The position numbers and the translations under genes were made by a program. Of a stretch of 21,749 bases of DNA, positions 13,650-21,749 are shown in pieces. Each line of letters opens with the position of its first letter. Within the stretch, counting starts at the first letter, position 1. The DNA is from Bacillota bacterium (GTDB lineage Bacteria; Bacillota_A; Clostridia; Lachnospirales; WQUN01): contig WQTQ01000207.1 in NCBI GenBank assembly GCA_009786175.1, positions 1 through 21,749 on the forward strand, given 5' to 3'. The notes under the pieces are model-generated. The model was not told where the DNA came from, made no database searches, and worked only from the letters and a program-made list of their open reading frames with translations.

Positions 13650-16600
13650 CTACTCCCTGACCTGCAGCAACTCCAATGGTGTCTTTCTGCTAATTATTAC
13701 AACCCCGGTAACTGTTCCGGTTACAGCACCTGCCAGATAAATTCCGGCCAGTATTCCGGCGGTGCCAAAGCCGGCACCCATTATCAAAATAACAACAAAA
13801 CCCGGCACAAGCCCGGACAAACATACAGCAATTTGCTCCATAAAAAGGTTAATTCTTGTTTTGCGCTTAGGGCTGCCAAGTACACGCAAAATAGCTACGT
13901 TTTTTACATTTTGCAGCATTAGCAGCAGGCCAAGTCCCAGGGCAAGGACAAAGCTGGTTACAATAGCTACGGGGTATAAAATGCGCAGCAAGTGCAAACT
14001 TTCTTCCAGCGGCATGATTACCTGTCTAAATTCCTCATCATTAAGCTCTACTGTGTGGGAAATAAGAGTTGACTCGTGAATGGTTATATTCCTTGCGTGG
14101 CAGAACCACTCCCAATGAATGTTATAACTCAAACGCTCGTTTAAATCATTTTCGATTTCACGCACGTATTTTACTTGGTCTTGATTCAAAGCAAATGTTA
14201 CCGTGGCCATGAGCGCGTTATAACTTTCTGTGAGGTTATATGTTGCGCCGCCCATACCGATCCAACCCTGCGGTTCCCAGTACACACCTGTTGGTACAAG
14301 CACCAGTCCTTGCCCTGTTCGGTAAGCTATTATGGGATGGCCACCGCTGTACGTACCGATAATAATAACCGGAAGGCTTCTCCACTGACCGGACAAATAC
14401 GCATAATCCCCAAGGGACAGGTGCTGCTGAATGGGATTACCATCGGAATCAAGCATGTGGAATGTGGCATTAGCCCGGTCCGCCAAGGCAACTGTCGTAC
14501 CGTCATTCTGATTCCACCGCGTGTTGTCCAGAATAAGGTAGCGTGTCATAAGCGACTCGTGGATGATTACAGGTATGGGCTTAAATTCCGGCAGCTCCCC
14601 TTCTGCATCTTCTGCAAGAATCGTCCGCTGAGTACCGTCCGGTGCAGTAATAACAAAAACTTGCACCAATGTATCCCTGTCGTAATAATCGTAAAAACTG
14701 AAAAACTCCACACGGTACCTTGGAGGTGCAACAAAATCTTCCGGCCCAAAACCTTCGGCAAACGTATAGGCAAAATCACCGCCAAAACTCAGCCCAAATT
14801 CTACAGGCCTACGGGCCTCTGTAACAAAAACACACCAATCACTAATGGTTTTAACTGCTACGCCAACAAAACAGCAGCAGTTCCCTGTTGAAATTTCACG
14901 GGTATTTTCCCAATTGACAAAGCTCTCCGGAATAGAAGGGAAAAGACCTTGCCTGCTGAAGGCCGTACGGTAAACATCCGTAACAAACCCGCTTTCGATC
15001 AACCGCTCGACACTGCTCCAGGGGATGCGATGGCCACTAACTGCGGCGTCCAAGCCTACGGCAGGGTTTACTACTTGCCCGGTAATTACCGTAGTGGCAT
15101 ACAGCCGCTCAATTTCGCCTTCTGTAAACCGAATGGTGGTGTTAAGCCAGCCCAACGAGACAACAAACAACAACGCCATGCTAACAACCAATAACGACTT
15201 CACCGGTGAACGCACCACGTGCCTCAAGTGGTATGTTGCATCGTACCGTATCGCATCACTTCTTTTTCTGCGCAAATTCATTGCCAGTGCAATGTTGATA
15301 TTTTCGATCTTAACACCGGTTGTTGAAGGTGCGGTTTCTTTAATTGCTCGGGCAGGGGCACCGTCTCCCTGCACACCTTGCAACAACGAGATCATAGAGC
15401 GGCGCGCAAAAGATATCGTACCGGCAAATACAGTCGCCGCCCATGCGGCAATTAGCACGGCACATATCCCTATTAAATACGTAAGGCTAAGCTGCGGCGT
15501 AACCCGCATTGTAGCTGCTTCTTCATCAAAGCGCATCTGTTCAAGAATATTCCTAACAACACGCGGTTCGCCGTAATCTAACGGAGTAGCAATTTCTGCA
15601 AGTTCCCGCAAACCTACAGCAGCCTGATTAAGCGCGAAAAACCACGCGCCAATACTTGCGGCAATTACAATAGGCAGCCAGAACACAAAAACAGGTACCA
15701 TCACCTGCCAGGTAGAGTAATTTTGTGAAATACCAAGGGCGCGCAGTATGGCAAATTCCTTATACCGCTGCCTCAAATACAGGAACACCGTAAGCATGGT
15801 AACAACAACCAGCACTGCAGAAAACAACATCAAGTTAAGCCTGATGGAATTGCGTATAGGCGTTGCAGACAGTAAAAAGTTAGTGGCATCCGGCCCCATA
15901 AACTGTACCGCAAAGCCCATCCCTTCCAATTCGCCTTGATGCGCATCAAGAAACGGCGTAATATAATCCGGTGATGCCAAAACAAAACTGTACGCACCGG
16001 AAACAATATGAGCATCTGCAATACCCCAACCTTCCGGGATAATTGACGCTGGTACAAAAACCTCCATGTTTTGAAAATTGTAAGAAATATGCTGCCAGCG
16101 AGGCAGCCGCCAAACAGGAGAAATATGATACGTACCTACAATTTCCACATCAATTGTAACGGTAGGGTATTCCCGCCAGTTGCCTTCATAATTACGTGGG
16201 ATGCTTACCCAATATCCGGCAGGCATATTTGCCCAGTGGGCTTCTGCTCCTTCCGGTATGGCCCATCCTACAGTATGAGGCGGTGGGGGGCCCATACCCC
16301 TCCAATTGCTGACAAGATGGTTCATATCCCGGGCAAATTGCCGAATTTCCGGTGTCATAGACGCGCCGCTGTCAAATGTACGCATGTCCCGCAAAGTCAG
16401 GGTTATTGTCTGGCCTACCCTTACCTCTGGGCGCGTACTGTCCATACGCTGGGGGACAACCATTACCGGATTGGCGTTTAAGTAGTCATCAAGGTTTAAA
16501 AAACGCCCTTGAAAACGCTGATATACGCCGGATTGTACCAACGGCAGTGCTGTCATGTCCCTTGTGCCGGTTAGCATTAACATTTGTGTATTTTCTTCTA

Positions 16601-17357
16601 AAACCGCAATGTCACTTGCCATTGCTGCCCATGCCGCCGCAAAAGCGTCCGCATCCCTTACATTTACAAAATAAACATCGTCATATAACGGGAAAAAGTC
16701 GATCATTAATGATGTAGGGTCCGAGCAATGCCGTATGGCGCGTACCAAAAGCGTATCACCCGGTTCCAGATGGTCTACAGCGGCATTACCGTGTTCATCT
16801 ATGTTAAACTCTGCCTGATACTGTCTGCCGCCCACTGTATTAAATTGATGGTATCCAAAAAGAATTTCTCGCGGGCGTACGGTCATAGTTCTTGTTTCGC
16901 TAATGGCTGTTTCCCCCGGACGCACTACCATGCGTGTAAATACCCGTTCTACTTCAACCGTCATAATCGTGTCGAAAAGATACAGCCCTTTATAGGAAAA
17001 CGGCTGTTCGCCCCGCTGAAACGGATGCCCTCCCATTGTATGGAAGTTGTGCATGACATTGTGAATACCGTCCATTACGCCCTGGGTAATTGTTCGTCTG
17101 TCCTCAAATTCAATAAAGCGGCTTCCGGAAATATGCTGTGCCGCCGCATAAACATTGTTATGTGTTAACGGGTCTATAGGAACCAGTGTACCTATTGTCC
17201 GATAAAATCTTTCAATGCGATTCATTTCGCGGCTAAGCACTATGTACTCTACAGACCGTGAAACAAACCCAAAAGACGCTAACCCTACAAGCAGCATAAA
17301 AATAAAAGTGCGTATTGGCTGACGTATGGATGCTTTAAAGGGGATTTGTCGTCGCAT
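13650..17357 (-). CDS. Giant FtsX-like ABC transporter permease (two large ectodomains)
   Basis: A 1235-aa membrane protein, the permease partner of the adjacent ATPase. It is a duplicated FtsX fold. One membrane helix near residues 15-35 is followed by a ~470-residue extracellular domain, then helices about 510-535, 555-580 and 620-650 with the FtsX signature EFAILRALG near 540. The second half starts with a helix near 715-740 (SPVKSLLVVSMALLFVVSLGW), a ~380-residue ectodomain, and three final helices with VAILRVLG near 1155. The C terminus is TPLELLQVRE. The Trp/Tyr-rich ectodomains suggest ligand or substrate contact outside the cell, as in MacB- and BceB-like systems; cargo is unknown. 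The ATG at 17357 has GGAG 9 bases upstream; a TTG at 17366 is in frame but overlaps that context. The second half is paralogous to the gene at 20232-21749. Confidence 0.88.
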   Translation of the reverse strand: MRRQIPFKASIRQPIRTFIFMLLVGLASFGFVSRSVEYIVLSREMNRIERFYRTIGTLVPIDPLTHNNVYAAAQHISGSRFIEFEDRRTITQGVMDGIHNVMHNFHTMGGHPFQRGEQPFSYKGLYLFDTIMTVEVERVFTRMVVRPGETAISETRTMTVRPREILFGYHQFNTVGGRQYQAEFNIDEHGNAAVDHLEPGDTLLVRAIRHCSDPTSLMIDFFPLYDDVYFVNVRDADAFAAAWAAMASDIAVLEENTQMLMLTGTRDMTALPLVQSGVYQRFQGRFLNLDDYLNANPVMVVPQRMDSTRPEVRVGQTITLTLRDMRTFDSGASMTPEIRQFARDMNHLVSNWRGMGPPPPHTVGWAIPEGAEAHWANMPAGYWVSIPRNYEGNWREYPTVTIDVEIVGTYHISPVWRLPRWQHISYNFQNMEVFVPASIIPEGWGIADAHIVSGAYSFVLASPDYITPFLDAHQGELEGMGFAVQFMGPDATNFLLSATPIRNSIRLNLMLFSAVLVVVTMLTVFLYLRQRYKEFAILRALGISQNYSTWQVMVPVFVFWLPIVIAASIGAWFFALNQAAVGLRELAEIATPLDYGEPRVVRNILEQMRFDEEAATMRVTPQLSLTYLIGICAVLIAAWAATVFAGTISFARRSMISLLQGVQGDGAPARAIKETAPSTTGVKIENINIALAMNLRRKRSDAIRYDATYHLRHVVRSPVKSLLVVSMALLFVVSLGWLNTTIRFTEGEIERLYATTVITGQVVNPAVGLDAAVSGHRIPWSSVERLIESGFVTDVYRTAFSRQGLFPSIPESFVNWENTREISTGNCCCFVGVAVKTISDWCVFVTEARRPVEFGLSFGGDFAYTFAEGFGPEDFVAPPRYRVEFFSFYDYYDRDTLVQVFVITAPDGTQRTILAEDAEGELPEFKPIPVIIHESLMTRYLILDNTRWNQNDGTTVALADRANATFHMLDSDGNPIQQHLSLGDYAYLSGQWRSLPVIIIGTYSGGHPIIAYRTGQGLVLVPTGVYWEPQGWIGMGGATYNLTESYNALMATVTFALNQDQVKYVREIENDLNERLSYNIHWEWFCHARNITIHESTLISHTVELNDEEFRQVIMPLEESLHLLRILYPVAIVTSFVLALGLGLLLMLQNVKNVAILRVLGSPKRKTRINLFMEQIAVCLSGLVPGFVVILIMGAGFGTAGILAGIYLAGAVTGTVTGVVIISRKTPLELLQVRE

Positions 17358-17398
17358 ATTAATCAACTCCGTCGCGTAAAAATTTATTTTTTGGGGTC

Positions 17399-17427
17399 AA
17401 AAAATAGCGTGCCTGGTGGGGCGCGCT
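17399..17427 (-). terminator. Terminator-like hairpin between the ATPase and permease genes
   Basis: On the minus strand AGCGCGCC (17420-17427) pairs with GGCACGCT (17406-17413), one mismatch, with a 6-base loop, then ATTTTTT. It lies inside the operon, 25 bases after the ATPase stop, so it probably lowers rather than abolishes permease transcription. Confidence 0.55.
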
Positions 17428-17452
17428 GTTAAAATCGTATTAACTACATACA

Positions 17453-18115
17453 CTATGCTGCTTCGTAGGTCAAAACTCCATCTTTCATTCTGTAAATATT
17501 GTCGGAAATACTTGCAATTTCCGGGTTGTGAGTAACAATTACAACACAGTAGCCGTGTTCATGTGCAAGCTGTTTCAAAATATCTACAACAACGTCGCTG
17601 TTGGCGGTGTCCAGGTTACCGGTAGGTTCGTCTGCCAATATAACCTTAGCACCAACAGAAAGGGCACGGGCGATGGCTACACGCTGCTGCTCACCGCCGG
17701 AAAGATTGGCAGGGTAACGGTTAAATTTATCGCTGGTAATACCTACGGATTCCAGAAGGGCTTCAGCTTTTTTTTCTGCATCTGCCCGCTTCGCGCCGCT
17801 TGCTTCCAGTGGATAACAGACATTTTCCAGTGCCGTAAGTAACGGGAACAAATGAAACGCCTGAAACACCATGGCTATACGCTCTCTGCGATATAGGTTT
17901 AAATCCATTTTGGCCAAATCTTCCCCATTGATAGAAACAGAGCCGCCATGAGGCTTATCCATACCCGCCATTATTGACAACAGCGTAGTTTTGCCGCTGC
18001 CCGAAGGCCCAACAATGGCATTAACCTTTCCGCTTTCAAATTCCGCAGTTACACCTTGCAGTACGTCTCTGTTGCCTTTGCGATAACGATATGTTACATT
18101 GTCTAGTTTTAGCAT
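17453..18115 (-). CDS. ABC transporter ATPase (MacB/LolD/BceA type)
   Basis: A 220-aa nucleotide-binding subunit that powers the FtsX-like permease. Walker A is GPSGSGKT (36-43), the Q-loop Gln is Q85, the signature is LSGGEQQ (138-144), Walker B is VILADE (158-163) with the D-loop GNLD after it, and the switch His is H196 (VTHNPE). The ADEPTGNLD sequence and the short length are typical of the LolD/MacB/BceA group that pairs with FtsX-type permeases. It starts 5 bases after the sensor gene's stop, with GGAG inside the end of that gene, so translation is likely coupled. All motifs are intact. Confidence 0.95.
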   Translation of the reverse strand: MLKLDNVTYRYRKGNRDVLQGVTAEFESGKVNAIVGPSGSGKTTLLSIMAGMDKPHGGSVSINGEDLAKMDLNLYRRERIAMVFQAFHLFPLLTALENVCYPLEASGAKRADAEKKAEALLESVGITSDKFNRYPANLSGGEQQRVAIARALSVGAKVILADEPTGNLDTANSDVVVDILKQLAHEHGYCVVIVTHNPEIASISDNIYRMKDGVLTYEAA

Positions 18116-18120
18116 ATAAA

Positions 18121-19764
18121 TTACTCCATTCCAATATCAAAATAACTTGGGAAATATTTAAGCGGGTCTACGGGGAACCAGTTGTAACGCACATCAAAGT
18201 GCATGTGGTTAGCCAAGTCTGTATTTGCCCTGCCAACAGTGGATATAAGTTCCCCTTGGGAAACCCATTGCCCCGTGTAAACAAAGCTTGCCGAATTGTT
18301 GAAGTACACGGTACTGTATCCGTTATTGTGCCTTATGATAATTGTTTTACCGGTATCCCATTCACTTCCGACCAGTATTACGCGCCCGGCTGCGGCCGCA
18401 TAAACATTTGATCCTTCCGGTACTTTTATGTCGATACCCGTTTGAGGCCCCAAAATTGGCAGTTCCCGCTCTCCAAAGCCGCTTGCAACAAGCATATGCC
18501 CCGGCACCGGCCAAATGAAATTGGGAGTATAATTGCCGTGTTCCGTATTCCCCTGAACTTCCGCAACGCTGACGGATGCCGATGAGACTGTGCTTGTATC
18601 GCTGCTAATTTCATATGCTGCCTCGGTCCGGCAGTAAGGCTCTGCAATAACTCTGTCAAAACCAAAACCAAGGGCGAACACTGCCAGAAGTACCAACGAA
18701 AATGCGACCACCACAAATTTTGGTCTTTTGAAATTTATCACGTTTAGCACTCTTGCCTTTACATTGCCCTCACCAAACCCCAAAGGGTTAAACAGGTTAG
18801 TTTGCCTGATCGCTAAATTAAGCAAAGATGTAGAATACTCTCCGCGGATATCCGTGCCGGTTTGACGCAAAACAGCCTCGTCGCAAGACATTTCCATGTC
18901 TTTAGACATAAGCCAGTAGGAAACCCAAATTACGGGGTTAAACCAATGGAGAGACAAAGCGCAAAATGCAATTAGCATCACAAGATAGTCCCGGCGGGCT
19001 ATGTGAGTTTGCTCGTGCTTTAAAATATGCTGTTGATTGACTAAATCGATAGCCAAAGGGAAATAAATTTTAGGGCGGATAAACCCCAGTACAAACGGGG
19101 CGTCTATTCTGTCCGACTCAAAAATATTCCCACTTATACGAGTTGCGTAGCGCACACAGCTTTTAAGTTTTGTGTAACGAACCCCGCCATACAAAAGCGT
19201 AACAGCCACCCCTATGACCCAAGCAATTGCCGCAATTTGAATCAATGACAAACCTGTGAAAAAGGCGGCTAATGCCTGTGAAATATTTAATCTGTTAGAC
19301 ATCCCGGAGATATAAACAGCCGGTTCTGCAGTGGCGGCGTTTACAGGCACACTTTGAGCCATTACTGTTGTTGTTTGCGTACCCGCTGGCGACAGTGTAC
19401 CAAGCCTTGAAGAGAAAGTTACCTCTGTACTGCACCCCGGCAATACAACAAATTCATCAGATGTTTCCGCTTGAAAACCGTACGGAGCAGAAAATTGCCG
19501 CTGCGATAACGGATTATTATTTACCGGCGGCGGTTGCAGTGATGAAGAAGTTTCCGCAGGTAAAGATACTGTGGCCCCTGGCATTAACCCAAACGCGCTT
19601 TCTATATTAAAGGGAACTACCAACCGGAACAAAACCACTGCCCACAATGCGTAGGAAAATATTTTAGGTGCTTTTTTTAACGGTATACGGGCGACTATTA
19701 CAGCCAAAGCTACAATTGTGGCAGTAATACTCATGTTTAATACTGCAAGGAATACATAGCTCAT
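18121..19764 (-). CDS. M56 (BlaR1/MecR1-like) metallopeptidase fused to a degenerate M23/LytM domain
   Basis: A 547-aa membrane sensor-protease. Hydrophobic helices lie at about 3-26, 36-52, 165-192, 260-280 and 350-368. The M56 core has the BlaR1-type GFIRPKIYFP (227-236), the zinc motif HEQTH (250-254) and EMSCDEAVL (291-299). Residues 60-160 form a long Ser/Pro/Thr-rich loop absent from classical BlaR1. After the last helix, residues about 415-540 are an M23/LytM fold (FIWPVPGHMLVASGFGERE, TGIDIKVPEGSNVYAAAAGRV, GYSTVYF, HMHFDV). The M23 site is incomplete: the first zinc His is Gln (Q441, with D445 kept), and the His of the YxHL motif is Asn (N489), while HMH (520-522) remains. It is therefore probably a binding, not cutting, domain. 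The start overlaps the blaI-like stop by 4 bases (ATGA). Fusions of this type are known as M23/M56 family metallopeptidases. Confidence 0.9.
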   Translation of the reverse strand: MSYVFLAVLNMSITATIVALAVIVARIPLKKAPKIFSYALWAVVLFRLVVPFNIESAFGLMPGATVSLPAETSSSLQPPPVNNNPLSQRQFSAPYGFQAETSDEFVVLPGCSTEVTFSSRLGTLSPAGTQTTTVMAQSVPVNAATAEPAVYISGMSNRLNISQALAAFFTGLSLIQIAAIAWVIGVAVTLLYGGVRYTKLKSCVRYATRISGNIFESDRIDAPFVLGFIRPKIYFPLAIDLVNQQHILKHEQTHIARRDYLVMLIAFCALSLHWFNPVIWVSYWLMSKDMEMSCDEAVLRQTGTDIRGEYSTSLLNLAIRQTNLFNPLGFGEGNVKARVLNVINFKRPKFVVVAFSLVLLAVFALGFGFDRVIAEPYCRTEAAYEISSDTSTVSSASVSVAEVQGNTEHGNYTPNFIWPVPGHMLVASGFGERELPILGPQTGIDIKVPEGSNVYAAAAGRVILVGSEWDTGKTIIIRHNNGYSTVYFNNSASFVYTGQWVSQGELISTVGRANTDLANHMHFDVRYNWFPVDPLKYFPSYFDIGME

Positions 19765-20123
19765 TTCGTCACCCCGTCAATCATGGATTTGATTTGGCGG
19801 GCGTCTTCTTGGGAAAGGGTTTTACCCTGCAAAAAAGCTGTGACAAATGACGGCATAGAGCCGTTAAAAACTTTGTCCATAATGGCATCAGCTTCATATC
19901 TTTGAACTTCCTCACGGGTGATTAAAGCGGTAACGGTAGCTTTTTCGTTTTTCATAATTCCGCGTTCGCAAAGCTTTTTTATCATTGAATAAGTTGTGGG
20001 CTTTTTCCAACCCAGTTCTCTTTGGCATATGCGTGTCAGCTCTGTAGAATTAACGGGCTGGTGCTGCCAGACAATTTTCATAAACTTGTGTTCTGCATCA
20101 AACAACTTGTGTAGGTTTTCCAT
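19761..20123 (-). CDS. BlaI/MecI/CopY-family transcriptional repressor
   Basis: A 120-aa winged-helix repressor, the usual partner of M56 sensors. The N-terminal DNA-binding part runs MENLHKLFDAEHKFMKIVW, then STELTRICQRELGWKKPTTYSMIKKLCERG, the recognition region, and a wing (VTALITREEVQRYEA). The C-terminal dimerisation part (VFNGSMPSFVTAFLQGKTLSQEDARQIKSMID) is also typical. In BlaI and MecI the repressor is inactivated by proteolysis when the sensor is triggered; the same is inferred here. The ATG at 20123 follows AAGGAGGT with a 7-base gap. The frame is open up to 20195, but that part carries the promoter. It heads the operon blaI-like, M56/M23, ATPase, permease. Confidence 0.93.
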   Translation of the reverse strand: MENLHKLFDAEHKFMKIVWQHQPVNSTELTRICQRELGWKKPTTYSMIKKLCERGIMKNEKATVTALITREEVQRYEADAIMDKVFNGSMPSFVTAFLQGKTLSQEDARQIKSMIDGVTK

Positions 20124-20162
20124 GTGCAATACCTCCTTAGGACTATAAAATGATTTTGATTG

Positions 20163-20199
20163 GGCTATAGTAACCGATTTGAGGAAGTTTATCATAGCC
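20163..20199 (-). promoter_or_regulatory. Candidate BlaI operator (imperfect inverted repeat)
   Basis: GGCTATAGTAACC (20163-20175) and its partner GTTTATCATAGCC (20187-20199) are inverted copies matching at 10 of 13 positions. They flank the expected transcription start and one covers the -10. BlaI-type operators are usually dyads rich in TACA/TGTA, and this does not match that consensus closely, so the assignment is tentative. Confidence 0.35.
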
Positions 20200-20214
20200 G
20201 ACCAAATTTTGCAA
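20186..20214 (-). promoter_or_regulatory. Promoter of the blaI-like operon
   Basis: On the minus strand: TTGCAA (20209-20214), a spacer of 17 bases and TAAACT (20186-20191), with an upstream TGA giving an extended -10 (TGATAAACT). Transcription should begin near 20179, giving a leader of about 55 bases before the ATG. Confidence 0.65.
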
Positions 20215-20231
20215 CAGGAAAATAAATGAAT

Positions 20232-21749
20232 TTATTCCCTAACCTGCAGCAATTCCATCGGTGCTTTTTGGCTGATAACAATAACCCCTGCCACTGTGCC
20301 AATTACAGCACCGGCCAGATACAAACCGACCAGCAGCGCGGCGGTGGCAATGCCAACGCCCATAATAAGCACGGCAATTAACCCCGGCACCAGCCCTGCC
20401 ATACATACGGCCAGCAATTCCATACAAAGATTAAGACGTGTCCTGTGCCGCGGCATACCAAGTACCCGCATTACCGCAGCGTTTTTGGCGTTTTGCAGCA
20501 TAAGCAGCAGGCTAAGGCCAAGGGCGAGTACAAAACTTAGCCCAACCGCCACAGGGTATAAAATGCGCAGCAGGTGCAAGTTATTTTCCAGCGGGCCTAC
20601 AACCATTGTAAGCTCTGCGTCGTTAAGCACCAGTTCATGGGCAAAATCTTGCGTCCAAACATGAGTAATGGTTTCCCCGGCAAATTCTTGCTCCCATTCG
20701 TTGTATCTGGTAAACAACAGCCGCTCTGCCATTTCCCTTTCAAATTCCGGTAGGTAGGGCACCATATCTTGGGAAATAGTAAATTCAAATGTGGCCACAG
20801 TGCCGCCCCACAACCCGTACGGCGCAAGTATAAGGCCACGGCCGCCCCTGTAGGCCGTTCTTGGGTGGCCGCCCCTGTATATGCCTATTATTTTTACCGG
20901 AGTGTGGTTTGGGTTCATGGCTGCCGAGCCTAAATACGCATAATCTCCAAGGGAAAGCCGCTGGTGTGTTACCTCCGCGTCAAAGAAAGGCTCGTAGTAC
21001 ATTACACCCCCGGCGTATATTATCAAATCCCGCTCCAGCAAAGATTCATGGACAATTACGGGTATGGTATGCAATACGTAACTGTATTCTTCACCTTCAT
21101 AAACCCGCTCAAATTCAATAACAAAATCTTCTACCCCATAACCCGGGGCAAATTCCAATATAAATTCCGTGTCCATACCAACGCCAAATTCTACGGGCCT
21201 TGTTATGTCCTCCATAAAAATATCCCAACAGCTAAATGTCTTTGCAATATCCTCTATAGGAACCGGGGCAGGGCCCAAAGCAAGAGCTTGATAACTACGG
21301 AATATATTCCAGTCCAATGTCCCTTCTTCCCATTCCATTGGCGGAAAAATGCCAATACCCCGGTTTATAACGGTCATGTAATAGGTATCCACAAACCCGC
21401 TCTCGCGCAGGGCGGTAATACTTTCGTGGGGTATATTCTGCCCCCACATGTCGTCAGCCATGCCCGCGCCAACTTCCCGCACTTCCCCGGTAACTAACGT
21501 TGTTTCGTGCAGCCTTGCAATTTCATTTTCCGTAAAAGTAATTGTAGCGTCCAGCCAGCCTAAAGCAGCCACAAACAAAAGAGCCATGCCAACCACCAGC
21601 AGCGACTTAACAGGCATACGCATAACATGCCGCCTGTGGTGCCGCACTACTGCCATAATACAACCGCCAATACTGCGGGATATTTGCGAGAAGTTAAACA
21701 CGTCCGCAAGTTTTACGGCTTTTGGCGGGGCTGTTTCTTTAGCGGCGGG
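20232..21749 (-). CDS. Second FtsX-like ABC permease, 5' partial (paralog of 13650-17357)
   Basis: On the minus strand the frame is open from the right edge (21749) to the stop at 20232, 505 residues. A GTG at 21701 is not needed as a start: the residues before it (PAAKETAPPKAVK) match the pre-helix linker of the paralog (KETAPSTTGVK). It corresponds to the second half of that 1235-aa protein. The parts are an N-terminal helix (MPVKSLLVVGMALLFVAALGW), an ectodomain of about 350 residues with matching blocks such as RPVEFG, GGHP and LGDYAYL, and three C-terminal helices with AAVMRVLG. It ends in PMELLQVRE, as the paralog does. A first half of similar size presumably lies beyond the window. Its stop is about 18 bases from the blaI-like -35, with only a weak AT-rich dyad (20217-20239) between, so readthrough is possible. 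Confidence 0.86.
   Translation of the reverse strand, partial: PAAKETAPPKAVKLADVFNFSQISRSIGGCIMAVVRHHRRHVMRMPVKSLLVVGMALLFVAALGWLDATITFTENEIARLHETTLVTGEVREVGAGMADDMWGQNIPHESITALRESGFVDTYYMTVINRGIGIFPPMEWEEGTLDWNIFRSYQALALGPAPVPIEDIAKTFSCWDIFMEDITRPVEFGVGMDTEFILEFAPGYGVEDFVIEFERVYEGEEYSYVLHTIPVIVHESLLERDLIIYAGGVMYYEPFFDAEVTHQRLSLGDYAYLGSAAMNPNHTPVKIIGIYRGGHPRTAYRGGRGLILAPYGLWGGTVATFEFTISQDMVPYLPEFEREMAERLLFTRYNEWEQEFAGETITHVWTQDFAHELVLNDAELTMVVGPLENNLHLLRILYPVAVGLSFVLALGLSLLLMLQNAKNAAVMRVLGMPRHRTRLNLCMELLAVCMAGLVPGLIAVLIMGVGIATAALLVGLYLAGAVIGTVAGVIVISQKAPMELLQVRE

Noticed and set aside
14567..14785. Small ORFs of 60-240 codons on the opposite strand or in other frames inside gyrA, the EF-G-like gene and the permeases
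   Set aside because: They lie wholly inside well supported genes, lack ribosome binding sites and have no recognisable domains.
20217..20239. AT-rich dyad as a terminator of the right-edge permease
   Set aside because: The stem is mostly A-T with mismatches and has no T run after it; it cannot be called with confidence.
21653..21701. GTG 21701 as the true start of the right-edge permease
   Set aside because: Upstream codons continue to match the linker of the paralogous permease, so the frame runs out of the window.

Overview
The window looks like a chromosomal segment of a low-to-mid GC Gram-positive anaerobe, most likely class Clostridia (Bacillota). The signs are AGGAGG-type ribosome binding sites at most starts, a Gram-positive LexA box (CGAAC-N4-GTTCG type), a BlaI/M56 sensor operon, an EF-G-like second translocase, a DUF1858 redox protein and many compact intrinsic terminators. 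No phage, IS element or CRISPR array is visible. No gene-free stretch exceeds 300 bases; the short gaps hold the promoters, hairpins and tRNA listed below.

Layout, left to right. (1) 1-1053 (+): the 3' part of a gene for a Cys-rich repeat protein that ends in a copper-amine-oxidase-N / 'stalk' domain; its start lies before base 1. (2) 1211-2358 (+): an aquaporin and a small YvlD/phage-holin-4-like membrane protein, each with its own promoter and terminator. (3) 2414-4279 (-): an SOS-type operon of a Y-family translesion polymerase and a 197-aa partner of unknown function, with a LexA box on the transcription start. (4) 4402-4939 (-): a decayed methyltransferase. (5) 5112-6244 (-): a GNAT acetyltransferase and tRNA-Ser(GGA). 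(6) 6422-8512 (-): an EF-G-like GTPase, divergent from (7) 8755-9606 (+): signal peptidase I and a DUF1858 protein. (8) 9679-10964 (-): a HTH/coiled-coil protein followed by a lipoprotein. (9) 11021-13516 (-): gyrA. (10) 13650-21749 (-): a membrane/cell-envelope stress cluster.

The cluster in (10) is the most interesting part. Read on the minus strand it holds the 3' part of a giant FtsX-like permease (running off the right edge), a BlaI-family repressor, a BlaR1-like M56 protease whose extracellular end is a degenerate M23/LytM domain, a MacB/LolD-type ABC ATPase, and a second giant FtsX-like permease paralogous to the first. By analogy with BlaI/BlaR1, the natural model is that the LytM-like domain senses a cell-wall state or ligand outside the cell, the M56 site is activated, BlaI is inactivated, and the ATPase/permease is induced. 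This is inference from architecture; the ligand and the cargo cannot be read from sequence.

Several starts given here are later than the longest open frame because a promoter, operator or Shine-Dalgarno sequence decides them (aquaporin, polymerase, GNAT, signal peptidase, DUF1858, lipoprotein, HTH protein, BlaI). The first and last genes are cut by the window edges; both frames stay open to the edge.
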